Assembly: GCF_026652115.1 (NCBI RefSeq)
Contig: NZ_JAPPSQ010000010.1
Location: 1 to 64,000, forward strand
Reading direction: 5' to 3'
Source: Algoriphagus sp. PAP.12
GTDB taxonomy: Bacteria > Bacteroidota > Bacteroidia > Cytophagales > Cyclobacteriaceae
DNA: 64,000 bases
The translations under genes were made by a program, and so were the position numbers. The notes under the pieces were generated by a model. That model had not been told where the DNA came from. It did no database searches and saw nothing but the letters and a program-made list of their open reading frames with translations. Positions 17,706 through 26,011 of this stretch are shown here, piece by piece. How positions within the stretch are numbered: the first letter of the stretch is position 1; every line of letters begins with the position of its first letter.

Positions 17706-18830
17706 ATGAAAATCAAATTTATTATTCCAATTTTCTTTTTTTCAATTTTATCAAGTATCGGTCAATCTTTTAAAGATCATTATGAAAAAGGAGTAAGGTT
17801 AAATAATGAGCAAAAGCTAGAAGAAGCCGAATCTGCATTTTCAAAAGCTATTTACCTTGAAAAGTACAACCCTCTCCCCTATTATGAGCGCGGAGTTATA
17901 CGAATGAGACTATACAATCTAATTGATGCGATAGAGGATTTTAGTAAAGCTATTGAATACAAGCACCCAATGATTACCCTCCCTTTGTCAAATAGAGGAG
18001 CTGCTTATGGATTTATAGGTGAATATGAACTTGCATTTTCGGACTTGGAAGAAACATTAAAAATAGAACCAAATAATTTTTTGGCTTATTCAAATAGAGG
18101 TCATCTCAAATATGAGTTAAATAATTTAGAAGGAGCTTTATTGGATTTTGAAAAAGCAATTTCCATTAACCCCAATTACGAAGAAGCAATTTTAGGAAGA
18201 GGGCTAATAAAACACGATAAAAATGACATTAAAGGAGCTTTAAGCGACTATGAAAAGGTTATTTCTTTAGACCCTACCAATCCAAGGCCTTACAACAACA
18301 AAGGCAATATATTTAAAGAAAAAAAACTATATCAAGATGCATTAAAGGAATATCAAAAAGCCATTAATCTCGACCCCTATTTTGCTGACCCACATTATAA
18401 CAAAGGAATAATCATGGACATTTTGGGAAAATTCGAACTCGCAATCCTTGACTACACAAATTGTATAAAATTAAATCCTTTTGATGCAAATGCATATTCT
18501 AATCGAGGAGTTAGCAAGGCGAGAAGTAAATCTCCCGACTATTTAGGGGCTATACTTGATTTTTCCAGATCAATTGAAATCGCTCCAGAAATTCCAGAAT
18601 CTTACAATAACCTCGGCTTAACAAGAGCAAATCTTGGGGATTTTGAGAAATCAATTCCTGACTTTACAAAAGCGATAATACTAAATCCAAACTATGCTAT
18701 GGCTTACCGAAATAGGGCTAAATCTTATATTAAAATAGAAGAGTTAGAAAAAGCCTGCCATGACTATTCGAAGGCCATATTATTAGGTGATGAAATTTCA
18801 GAAGAATTATTTGAAGAAGTCTGCAAATAA
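17706..18830 (+). CDS. Secreted tetratricopeptide-repeat protein
   Basis: 374 residues with a signal peptide (about residues 1-19, MKIKFIIPIFFFSILSSIGQ) and about ten consecutive 34-residue TPR units. These show repeated patterns such as AYSNRGHLKYELNNLEGAL, PYNNKGNIFKEKKLYQDAL and AYRNRAKSYIKIEELEKA. TPR arrays form scaffolds for protein-protein contacts; no enzymatic domain is present. The gene looks more AT-rich by eye than the genes on either side, and it interrupts the apparent D-amino-acid gene group, so it could be a later insertion. The partner is unknown. Confidence 0.85.
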   Translation: MKIKFIIPIFFFSILSSIGQSFKDHYEKGVRLNNEQKLEEAESAFSKAIYLEKYNPLPYYERGVIRMRLYNLIDAIEDFSKAIEYKHPMITLPLSNRGAAYGFIGEYELAFSDLEETLKIEPNNFLAYSNRGHLKYELNNLEGALLDFEKAISINPNYEEAILGRGLIKHDKNDIKGALSDYEKVISLDPTNPRPYNNKGNIFKEKKLYQDALKEYQKAINLDPYFADPHYNKGIIMDILGKFELAILDYTNCIKLNPFDANAYSNRGVSKARSKSPDYLGAILDFSRSIEIAPEIPESYNNLGLTRANLGDFEKSIPDFTKAIILNPNYAMAYRNRAKSYIKIEELEKACHDYSKAILLGDEISEELFEEVCK

Positions 18831-18899
18831 TCATCGACTTAGTTCATACAGTCATTTTTTAGTATTCCTTCGATTTACCTTTAAAACATTAAAAAACTT

Positions 18900-19841
18900 A
18901 TGCTGATTATCCCTGACAATAAAATCATAGAGCTCCTTCCCTACCCAAAATTAATTGAGGCATTGAGAGATATTTTTCTTTCTGATTTCACCATGCCAGT
19001 CAGACATCACCATTTTTATAATACGCCAGCTGGAGATGAAAACACACTGATTCTAATGCCAGTTTGGAACAATAAGTACATGGGAATGAAGCAAGTGACT
19101 GTGGCTCCTGCCAATGCAACAGCAAACATGCCTTCCATTTTTGCACAATACATTTTAAGCGATTCCAAAACGGGTCAGCCTTTGGCTATGATGAATGCAA
19201 CTGAGCTTACCGCTCGACGGACGGCCTGCACTTCAGCTTTGGCAGCTTCATATTTGTGTAGAGAAGATGTTGCAAATCTATTGATCGTAGGAGGAGGGAA
19301 AGTAGCTCAGCACCTTGCTCATGCTCATTTGGCTGTCAGAAACTATCAAAAAGTAAGCATTTGGATGCGCAATCCAGCCAAATTGAAGCAGTTTGTTTCG
19401 GATTTGAAAAAACAAGGAATTCCCGCTGAGGCTGTTTCCAATTTAGAAGAATCCGCCCAAGAAGCAGATGTAATCTCTTGCGCAACTCTTTCCAAAACTC
19501 CCGTAATCCATGGTGAATGGATCAAGCCAGGAACTCACCTAGACATGATTGGTTCTCATAAACCAACCACCCGAGAAACAGATAATGAAGCCATCAGAAA
19601 GAGCTCCATTTTTGTGGATTCTCGTGAAGGCGCTCTACATGAAACCGGCGAATTGGCTATTCCAATTGCCGAAGGAATTATAAGCGAGAAAGATGTAAAA
19701 GCGGATATCGTAGAACTCGTAAAAGGAAATCATCCGGGAAGAACTTCTAATGAAGAAATCACTTTATTCAAATCCGCAGGTTTAGCAGTGGAAGATCTCG
19801 CTGCCGCTCTTTTGGTTTACAAGGGCTTCAAAAAGGCATAA
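18900..19841 (+). CDS. Ornithine cyclodeaminase / mu-crystallin family protein
   Basis: 313 residues, cytosolic. The family includes ornithine cyclodeaminase, alanine dehydrogenase (archaeal type) and Delta1-pyrroline-2-carboxylate reductase. Visible marks are MGMKQVTV (substrate Lys region), ATELTARRTACTSALAASYL, the NAD loop LIVGGGKVAQHLAHAH, a GSHKPTTRETD segment and LFKSAGLAVEDLAAA near the C-terminus. The exact reaction cannot be chosen from motifs alone. An imine reductase such as Delta1-pyrroline-2-carboxylate reductase would fit beside a D-amino-acid oxidase, whose cyclic imine products it could reduce; that link is inference. Confidence 0.88.
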   Translation: MLIIPDNKIIELLPYPKLIEALRDIFLSDFTMPVRHHHFYNTPAGDENTLILMPVWNNKYMGMKQVTVAPANATANMPSIFAQYILSDSKTGQPLAMMNATELTARRTACTSALAASYLCREDVANLLIVGGGKVAQHLAHAHLAVRNYQKVSIWMRNPAKLKQFVSDLKKQGIPAEAVSNLEESAQEADVISCATLSKTPVIHGEWIKPGTHLDMIGSHKPTTRETDNEAIRKSSIFVDSREGALHETGELAIPIAEGIISEKDVKADIVELVKGNHPGRTSNEEITLFKSAGLAVEDLAAALLVYKGFKKA

Positions 19842-19901
19842 GAAATTGAATATGTTTTCATAATTTAAAAGGATACTAGCCACCACCTCAACCTTTTAAA
19901 C

Positions 19902-21575
19902 ATGAAATCTTTTTATTCCCTTTTTGCTGGAATCCTGCTATTCGCGGCCTGCAGCTCTCCCACAAAATATGATGTCCTGATCAAAAATGGGCAAATCATG
20001 GATGGGTCAGGCCAGACTTCCTATATAGGTGATGTTGGGATCAATGCAGATACAATTGCGGCGATTGGAAAATTGGATGGAGCTCAAGGAGAATTGGAAA
20101 TAGATGCTACTGGGCTGGTAGTAGCACCCGGTTTTATCAATATGCTAAGTTGGGCGGTAGAATCCCTGATCGAGGACGGCAGATCTCAAAGTGATATTCG
20201 CCAAGGAGTGACTTTGGAAGTATTTGGAGAGGGAGCTTCTATGGGACCTTTGAATGAAACCATGAAGGAAGAAGAACTCAAGGCCCAAGGAGACATCAAA
20301 TACCCCATTGAATGGACTTCTTTGGCTGAATACCTGGATTTTTTGGTTGAAAAAGGCGTATCTACCAATGTCGCTTCCTTTATCGGTGCTACAACTGTCC
20401 GGATCAATGCTTTGGGATATGAAGACCGAGAACCCACACCGGAAGAATTGGAATCCATGAAAGACATGGTTAGAAAGGCCATGGAAGAAGGCGCTTTAGG
20501 AGTAGGTTCTTCCCTGATCTATGCCCCGGCTTTTTATGCCAGCACAGAAGAGTTGATTGAGCTATGCAAAGTGGCCTCCGAATATGACGGGATGTATATT
20601 TCACATATGAGAAGTGAAGGAGGACGGTTGCTGGAAAGTTTGGATGAATTGATCCGAATTGCTGCAGAAGCCAATATCAGGGCAGAAGTCTATCACCTAA
20701 AGATGAGTGGACAGGACAATTGGGGCAAGTTTGATCAAGTGGTCGCCAAAATAGATTCGGCTAGGGCTGCAGGATTGGTGATAACGACAGATATGTACAA
20801 TTACATCGCTGGAGCAACAGGTCTAGATGCTTCCATGCCTCCTTGGGTTCAGGAAGGAGGATATGAAAAATGGGCTGAAAGACTTCAGGATCCAGCCATA
20901 CGTAAGAAAGTCTATCAGGAAATGATCACTCCAACCAATGAATGGGAAAGTCTAATGCAAGCCGTAGAAGGACCGGATAAAATCATTTTGGTTGGTTTCA
21001 AAAACGACAGCCTAAAATATCTCACAGGAAAAACACTGGCTGAGGTAGCCGAAATGAGAAATACTACACCTGCTGAAGCGGCCATGGACCTAGTGGTTCA
21101 AGATGGTAGCCGAGTGGGCACAATCTATTTCTTGATGTCTGAGGAGAATGTCAAAAAGCAAATCGCATTACCTTATATGAGTTTTGGATCGGATGCTGGT
21201 TCTTACTCAATTGAGGGAGTATTTTTAAAATCCAGCTATCACCCCAGAGCCTTTGGAAACTTCTCCAGGTTATTGGGGAAATATGTACGGGACGAACAAG
21301 TCCTTCCTTTGGAAGAGGCGATTTACAAGTTAACTACCCTACCTGCAACCAATCTAAAAATCAAGAAACGCGGAGCTTTGAAAGAAGGCTATTATGGGGA
21401 TTTGGCGATTTTTGATCCTGAAAAAATCCGGGACAACGCGACTTTCGAGGATCCCATGCAATATGCCACCGGGATGGTTCATGTCTTTGTCAATGGCACA
21501 CAAGCACTGAAAGATGGAGAACATACCGGGGCCCTTCCTGGAATGGTGGTAAAGGGGCCTGGTATGAAAGAGTGA
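19902..21575 (+). CDS. N-acyl-D-amino-acid deacylase-like lipoprotein with lost metal ligands
   Basis: An amidohydrolase-superfamily protein of 557 residues, exported as a lipoprotein (lipobox FAAC, Cys17). The overall sequence follows D-aminoacylases: DVLIKNGQIMDGSG at the start, VVAPGFI, SDIRQGVT, EEGALGVGSSLIYAPAFYA, YISHMRSEGG, EVYHLKMSG and FGSDAG. However, the first metal motif, normally HxH after PGFID, reads N80-M-L82-S-W84, and the Cys of the usual GNCG motif is replaced (GEGA, 109-112). The later His residues and the Asp of FGSDAG are kept. Either the metal site is altered to one ion or the protein has a different role. It is probably periplasmic, possibly acting on N-acyl-D-amino acids or peptidoglycan-derived material. 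Confidence 0.85.
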   Translation: MKSFYSLFAGILLFAACSSPTKYDVLIKNGQIMDGSGQTSYIGDVGINADTIAAIGKLDGAQGELEIDATGLVVAPGFINMLSWAVESLIEDGRSQSDIRQGVTLEVFGEGASMGPLNETMKEEELKAQGDIKYPIEWTSLAEYLDFLVEKGVSTNVASFIGATTVRINALGYEDREPTPEELESMKDMVRKAMEEGALGVGSSLIYAPAFYASTEELIELCKVASEYDGMYISHMRSEGGRLLESLDELIRIAAEANIRAEVYHLKMSGQDNWGKFDQVVAKIDSARAAGLVITTDMYNYIAGATGLDASMPPWVQEGGYEKWAERLQDPAIRKKVYQEMITPTNEWESLMQAVEGPDKIILVGFKNDSLKYLTGKTLAEVAEMRNTTPAEAAMDLVVQDGSRVGTIYFLMSEENVKKQIALPYMSFGSDAGSYSIEGVFLKSSYHPRAFGNFSRLLGKYVRDEQVLPLEEAIYKLTTLPATNLKIKKRGALKEGYYGDLAIFDPEKIRDNATFEDPMQYATGMVHVFVNGTQALKDGEHTGALPGMVVKGPGMKE

Positions 21576-21651
21576 TCTATTTTTTTTGTGACTTTTGATC
21601 CATTCTAAGTTAAAAGTCGTTGGTAAATTAGCAGTACAAATCTGAGTAATC

Positions 21652-22542
21652 ATGAAAGAAGAACAAGAGTTAAAAAATATAGTCCGAGAGCGATATGCCA
21701 AAATCGCAGAACAGGGAAAAGCAGAAAATGCCGCTTCTTGCTGCGGAGCCACTACGCCATCCAATAAAGTTTACAATATCATGATGGATGATTATTCCGG
21801 AACGGATGGTTATCTGGAAGATGCTGACTTGGGATTAGGTTGTGGATTACCAACTCAGTTTGCAAAAATCCAAAAAGGCGATACCGTTATCGATTTGGGT
21901 TCTGGAGCTGGAAATGACTGTTTTGTCGCCAGACACGAAGCAGGAATTGAAGGAAAAGTCATCGGTATCGACTTCACTCCGATTATGATCGAAAAGGCCC
22001 GTGCCAATGCTGAGAAATTGGGCTACAACAATGTCGAATTCCGTGAAGGAGACATAGACAACATGCCTGTTAATGAAAATGTGGCCGATGTAATTGTCAG
22101 CAATTGCGTATTGAATCTGGTTCCAAATAAGAAAAAAGTAATCGGTGAAATCTACCGAGTTTTGAAACCTGGAGGTCACTTTAGTATTTCTGATATTGTC
22201 TTGGTTGGAGAACTTCCCAATGAACTTCAAGAGGATGCTGAAATGTATGCCGGTTGTGTGGCTGGAGCCATTCAAAAATCTGAATACCTGCAATACATCC
22301 AGGATCAAGGATTTGAGAATATCACCATTCAAAAAGAGAAACCTATCCAAATTCCAGAAGATATTCTGTCCAAATATTTAAGTGCTAAAGGAATCCAAGA
22401 CTTTAACAATGGTGGAACAGGGATCTACAGTATCACCGTTTATGCAGAAAAAGGAGGCGCAAAAGCTCAAAAGCCGAAATTAAAGCTTTCCGAATTGCAA
22501 ACTGGGTCGTCCTGCTGTGAGCCGAGTTCAGGTTGTTGTTGA
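21652..22542 (+). CDS. arsM: Arsenite S-adenosylmethionine methyltransferase
   Basis: Methylates As(III) to volatile or less toxic organoarsenicals, using SAM in the cytosol. The 296-residue protein has Cys30-Cys31 in ASCCGATTP, Cys64 in LGLGCGLPT, the SAM motif DLGSGAGND (81-89), Cys152 in SNCVLNLV and Cys202 in YAGCVAGA, matching the conserved Cys residues of ArsM enzymes. The C-terminal tail GSSCCEPSSGCC adds two vicinal Cys pairs that may bind arsenite. There is no ars operon (arsR, arsB, arsC) beside it. A bidirectional terminator follows. Confidence 0.93.
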   Translation: MKEEQELKNIVRERYAKIAEQGKAENAASCCGATTPSNKVYNIMMDDYSGTDGYLEDADLGLGCGLPTQFAKIQKGDTVIDLGSGAGNDCFVARHEAGIEGKVIGIDFTPIMIEKARANAEKLGYNNVEFREGDIDNMPVNENVADVIVSNCVLNLVPNKKKVIGEIYRVLKPGGHFSISDIVLVGELPNELQEDAEMYAGCVAGAIQKSEYLQYIQDQGFENITIQKEKPIQIPEDILSKYLSAKGIQDFNNGGTGIYSITVYAEKGGAKAQKPKLKLSELQTGSSCCEPSSGCC

Positions 22543-22614
22543 AAAGTATAGCCTCTTTTCGTATTTTCTATTAGGTATAAATATTTGCGTGAAGACAGGG
22601 GAAATGGCAAAAAA

Positions 22615-22652
22615 GAAGCCTTGAAAATTGATTTCAAGGCTTCCAGTTTTTT
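22615..22652. terminator. Bidirectional terminator between arsM and the sugar isomerase
   Basis: Perfect 12-bp stem GAAGCCTTGAAA (22615-22626) and TTTCAAGGCTTC (22632-22643), T-run to 22652 on the plus side and an A-run just before the stem that gives T on the minus side. Confidence 0.92.
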
Positions 22653-22664
22653 ATCTTAAACGAA

Positions 22665-23516
22665 TTACAAACCGTACTTCTCTCCCATTTCTCGGATCAG
22701 TTTGTAGCCGTTCTCAGCCATATCCCAAGGCTCTGAGAAATTTCTCCATACTCCTATCGAATTTGCAAAGGCCGGATCATTTCGAGTAAAGCCTTCGATG
22801 GTCAACCAGCCTTGGTACTTTACCTCGGCCAATGCCTGGAAGGTTTCGTCAAAATTGACATGCCCCGATCCGGGAGTACCACGATCATTTTCAGATATAT
22901 GGAAGTGCCCAAGCTGAGGGGCGATATATTTGATTGCCTCTCCCAATTTCTTTTCTTCAATATTCGCATGATGTGTATCAAACATCGCCTGGACATTCGG
23001 ATGATTCACTTTTTTGAGTAAATAGGAAAGTTGCTGCATGGTATTGCAGAGGTAACACTCAAAACGATTCAATGCTTCAGGCGTCAACAGTACTCCTGCC
23101 TCTTGTGCATAATCTGCAACTCCATGCAAGTATTCCGCAGACCAATTGTACTCCTCTTCCAATGGCTCTCTCGAAGCAAAAACTGAAAAGGCAGAATGAA
23201 ATGGTCCGCACAGCACCTGAGCCTGAAGATCATGCGCTCGGTCAATCACCCATTTGAGCTGTTCGGTAGCTGCAGTACGGATTTTAACATCAGGTGATAT
23301 GGCATTTTGTTCCGGCCCCATGACAGTAACAGCTGTAACTTCCAGACCAATATCCGCACAGTGTTTTCCTACCATTTTGAAAGACTCCTCTGGAGATCCT
23401 CCTATAAAAAATTCAGCCCCATCATAACCAATCGCTTTCAATCGGTCCAAGATGGGTAATAAAGCCTCTGACATCTCTGCTGACCAAGCCAGCACATTAA
23501 ATCCTATTTTGTTCAT
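22665..23516 (-). CDS. Sugar phosphate isomerase/epimerase family (xylose-isomerase-like TIM barrel)
   Basis: About 283 residues starting at the ATG at 23516 (MNKIGFNVLAWSAEM); an upstream in-frame ATG would add 13 residues without similarity. The TIM-barrel AP-endonuclease-2 fold is shown by YDGAEFF, LLTPEALNRFE (metal Glu), MFDTHHANIEE (metal Asp and His), HFHISENDRGTPGSGHVNF and WLTIEGF (Glu). These match D-tagatose/D-psicose 3-epimerase-type metal sites. It probably isomerises or epimerises a keto sugar in the cytosol. It lies downstream of a ThuA-domain gene on the same strand (87 bases), suggesting one transcription unit. Confidence 0.87.
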   Translation of the reverse strand: MNKIGFNVLAWSAEMSEALLPILDRLKAIGYDGAEFFIGGSPEESFKMVGKHCADIGLEVTAVTVMGPEQNAISPDVKIRTAATEQLKWVIDRAHDLQAQVLCGPFHSAFSVFASREPLEEEYNWSAEYLHGVADYAQEAGVLLTPEALNRFECYLCNTMQQLSYLLKKVNHPNVQAMFDTHHANIEEKKLGEAIKYIAPQLGHFHISENDRGTPGSGHVNFDETFQALAEVKYQGWLTIEGFTRNDPAFANSIGVWRNFSEPWDMAENGYKLIREMGEKYGL

Positions 23517-23526
23517 GAGTTTATTG

Positions 23527-23600
23527 TTTGTCAACAGACAAAAGTCCATGGTCAATAGCCCTTCTTCTGTGGACTAAAGACCGTGGACGATTGACTAAAA
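23527..23600. repeat. Degenerate short repeats in spacer
   Basis: A perfect small palindrome TTTGTC/GACAAA (23527-23542) is followed by several imperfect copies of a GTCCATGGTCAAT-like unit on both strands (for example GTCCATGGTC and GTGGACTAAAGACC). Function unknown. Confidence 0.4.
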
Positions 23601-23602
23601 TT

Positions 23603-24625
23603 TCATTTAAAATCCTCCACTCTCATGCCCTTTCGGAAAGTATCAAAGCCGAACATGGTTGGCTTGTATTCTCCAACTATTTCAACTGACATATCTGGAG
23701 TAATTTCCTCTGACATTCCCATCAGCCAAAAAGCGGCATTGATCACCATTCGTCTTAGATCGGCATTTTCAAAGTCCATAGAAGCTCCCATAGTAGAAGC
23801 GAAAGCCATTCCCGGCGAACCACCTTCGATTTGATAAGGCTTGGTCCAGGCAACTGGCATGACAGATTTTTCCCACATCATAGGAGAATCGGGAGTCATT
23901 CCAGCTGTACTTTGACCATACATTAAAACATTAGCCTCAGCAGGTAGATGCTTGATTCCATATACATCTGAATATCCCCAGATGTCTTTCACGCCTCGAA
24001 GCACGGGATGATCATTCAATTGATCAGTGCCATCCAAAAGTCCCCTCGTACCTTCATGTGCATGATGACCGTGGTGATTTACCCAAGTTTCCCCTAGAAT
24101 TCTTTGACCGAAACCTCTCTCCCATCCTTCAGCCTTACTCATCCAGTGCCATTTTGCAAATGGGGAATCAGGATTCTTTTGATAGGCAAAAGCGTGGGTT
24201 GAAGTTCTCAATCCAATGATAGGCTTTCCAGCCTTTAAAAAGTTTTCGATGTACTGTGACTGCTCATCTGGAAGCTCACGGAATCTGATCAGCATGATCA
24301 TCAAATCGGCAGTTTCCAAATGCTCCAGGCCAGGAATATTATTTTGATAACTGGGAACAATATCTCCTGATTCTGGGTCTATTGGAAATAGAACTGTAGT
24401 TTTGAAGCCATAGGTTTGGGATAGAATCTTGGCAAACATTGGCATGGATTCCTCAGAGCGGTATTCATCATCTCCGGCTACCAGTACTACATGTTTCCCT
24501 TTTCCAGGGCCTTGACTCCCCTCAAATTGAAGAAAAGTCACACCATTTTGGGAATAGGCGCAGGAAATAAGAAGAAAGAAAATAAATAAAGAGGCAATCT
24601 TTTTCATCAGGTTATTTTTAATCAT
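23603..24625 (-). CDS. Exported ThuA-like domain protein
   Basis: 340 residues. The N-terminus (MKKIASLFIFFLLISCAYSQ from the seventh residue) is either a lipoprotein signal (LISC) or a classical signal. The ThuA-like domain, a class I glutamine amidotransferase-like fold, is shown by HVVLVAGDDEYRSEESMP, DLMIMLIRFRELPDEQ, PIIGLRTSTHAF, GETWVNHHGHHAHEGTR and PVAWTK. ThuA proteins belong to trehalose or other disaccharide utilisation routes that run through 3-keto sugars. Here it sits with an isomerase, a PhyH oxygenase, a SusC/SusD pair and a Gfo/Idh/MocA enzyme, which supports a sugar-oxidation role. Confidence 0.85.
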   Translation of the reverse strand: MIKNNLMKKIASLFIFFLLISCAYSQNGVTFLQFEGSQGPGKGKHVVLVAGDDEYRSEESMPMFAKILSQTYGFKTTVLFPIDPESGDIVPSYQNNIPGLEHLETADLMIMLIRFRELPDEQSQYIENFLKAGKPIIGLRTSTHAFAYQKNPDSPFAKWHWMSKAEGWERGFGQRILGETWVNHHGHHAHEGTRGLLDGTDQLNDHPVLRGVKDIWGYSDVYGIKHLPAEANVLMYGQSTAGMTPDSPMMWEKSVMPVAWTKPYQIEGGSPGMAFASTMGASMDFENADLRRMVINAAFWLMGMSEEITPDMSVEIVGEYKPTMFGFDTFRKGMRVEDFK

Positions 24626-24893
24626 TAGTACAGAAGCCCTAAAATAAGTGATTCTACTTTGGGGGCAATTATTTTATTTCATTTTGAAAGAGAATCAGAA
24701 TTAAGTGGCACAAAGGACCTATGATTCATATTCAAATATTTTTTTATTTAAGAAGTTCGATTCTGGAAAGAAATCGGCAACATTGTGTTTGAGAACTTCA
24801 ATCTCTGATCACAGATTTCATTTCTCTATTACCCCAATATCGAATCTCAAATGATGAATGTCGAATATTGAAGTTTGACAACTTTTGCACTTT
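24626..24893. other. Spacer with an imperfect palindrome
   Basis: No gene. Contains CAATATCGA (24835-24843) and TCGAATATTG (24861-24870), an imperfect inverted pair, in a run of ATCGAAT/ATTCGA-like words. Such words recur in spacers of related bacteria in my experience, but one locus is not proof of a family. Confidence 0.35.
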
Positions 24894-25778
24894 TCAACCT
24901 TCCAACTTATTTGGATCAAATATCAAAGGAAAGAATTTACCTCCCATTTTTTCTCCTTTAGAAATCACTGGAACACCTTCCAAAAGCGGTTCATCCGAAT
25001 TGGAAATAGTACCATCGGCAAACACGTTCAACACAAAGGCTTTTCGAGATTTATCAGAAAAATTTGCAAAACTCCCATGTACCAACAAAGGGTGATGAAA
25101 GGCTCCATGTCCCGCTTTCAAAGGAACTGAAACAGGCTTAAATTCAGCTTTCTGTTGCTCGCTAAGCATGGCCATCAACCCATCCATTTCACCTGCCAAT
25201 GCGGGCTTTTCCAGTAATCCCCACCGATGTGATCTCGGAACATATTGCAAACAGCCATTTTCTTCGGTAGCATCATCCAACCCACACCAGCAGGTCAAAT
25301 GCTGCATTTCTATCGTCCTAGTCCAATAGGAATAATCCTGATGCCAAGCCACTACCCCACCGTGATGGGCTGGCTTACAAAATAGCTGATCATGCCAAAA
25401 ACGAACTGCCCGATCTCCTAACAATTGGGATGCTACCATCCTAAAAGCAGGATTCCAAATAGCATCATGAAAGGCCTCCGCTATCCTCCAATGCCCCAAA
25501 GAGTGAAATAATACTGTATTGGGATCCGCCGATTCATTGCTGTGAAACTCATGAAAAAGCCCATGCAATGGATGATCAGGGTCCATGACTTCATCCAATG
25601 CCTTTTTCAAAGCTTCAATTTGATTTTCATCTAGCAATTTAATTCCTGCCACATAGCCGTTCTCATGAAAAAAGTCGATTTGATCCTGACTAAGTTTAAA
25701 TCTATTCCAATCATTTGCTGACCTGGGTTGTAAAAACAAGTCTGTAATTGGATGATGAAAATCGGCTAAATCTTTCAT
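24894..25778 (-). CDS. Phytanoyl-CoA dioxygenase (PhyH) family protein
   Basis: A cytosolic Fe(II)/2-oxoglutarate-dependent oxygenase of 294 residues. The iron ligands are His146 and Asp148 (AWHQDYSYW) and His234 (HHPLLVHGS), with a following Arg245 likely to bind 2-oxoglutarate. YVPRSHRWG and the double-stranded beta-helix surroundings fit the family. Substrates of bacterial PhyH proteins are diverse (hydroxylated lipids, amino acids, sugars, phosphonates) and cannot be read from sequence. It lies between ThuA and susD on the same strand, separated from susD by a terminator. Confidence 0.9.
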   Translation of the reverse strand: MKDLADFHHPITDLFLQPRSANDWNRFKLSQDQIDFFHENGYVAGIKLLDENQIEALKKALDEVMDPDHPLHGLFHEFHSNESADPNTVLFHSLGHWRIAEAFHDAIWNPAFRMVASQLLGDRAVRFWHDQLFCKPAHHGGVVAWHQDYSYWTRTIEMQHLTCWCGLDDATEENGCLQYVPRSHRWGLLEKPALAGEMDGLMAMLSEQQKAEFKPVSVPLKAGHGAFHHPLLVHGSFANFSDKSRKAFVLNVFADGTISNSDEPLLEGVPVISKGEKMGGKFFPLIFDPNKLEG

Positions 25779-25917
25779 TTTATTTGGGTTGATTGCAGTG
25801 CAAAAAGATAAGAAAAAAGCTTCTCTCTACTTACTTACAAACTGATTGATTTTCTTTCATGAATTTAAGAATGCCATTTTCACTCCAATCACTCTTTCAA
25901 TTGGGATTATTTTTGAG

Positions 25918-25955
25918 TTTAAAAGAAGGCTTTACCTTTTCAAGTAAAGCCTTCT
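25918..25955 (-). terminator. Terminator of the second susC/susD operon
   Basis: Perfect 12-bp stem AGAAGGCTTTAC (25924-25935) and GTAAAGCCTTCT (25944-25955), followed on the minus strand by a short T-run. It lies 57 bases after the susD stop, so the PhyH gene beyond must have its own promoter or depend on readthrough. Confidence 0.85.
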
Positions 25956-26011
25956 GCGAAGGACATTGAATCTCGACAGACAAGTCCTCACTTTGTGGCA
26001 CCCAGCCAGTA

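Noticed and set aside
24894-25130. Plus-strand open frames opposite the PhyH gene
   Set aside because: They are antisense to a complete dioxygenase with its iron ligands and lack domain or signal features.
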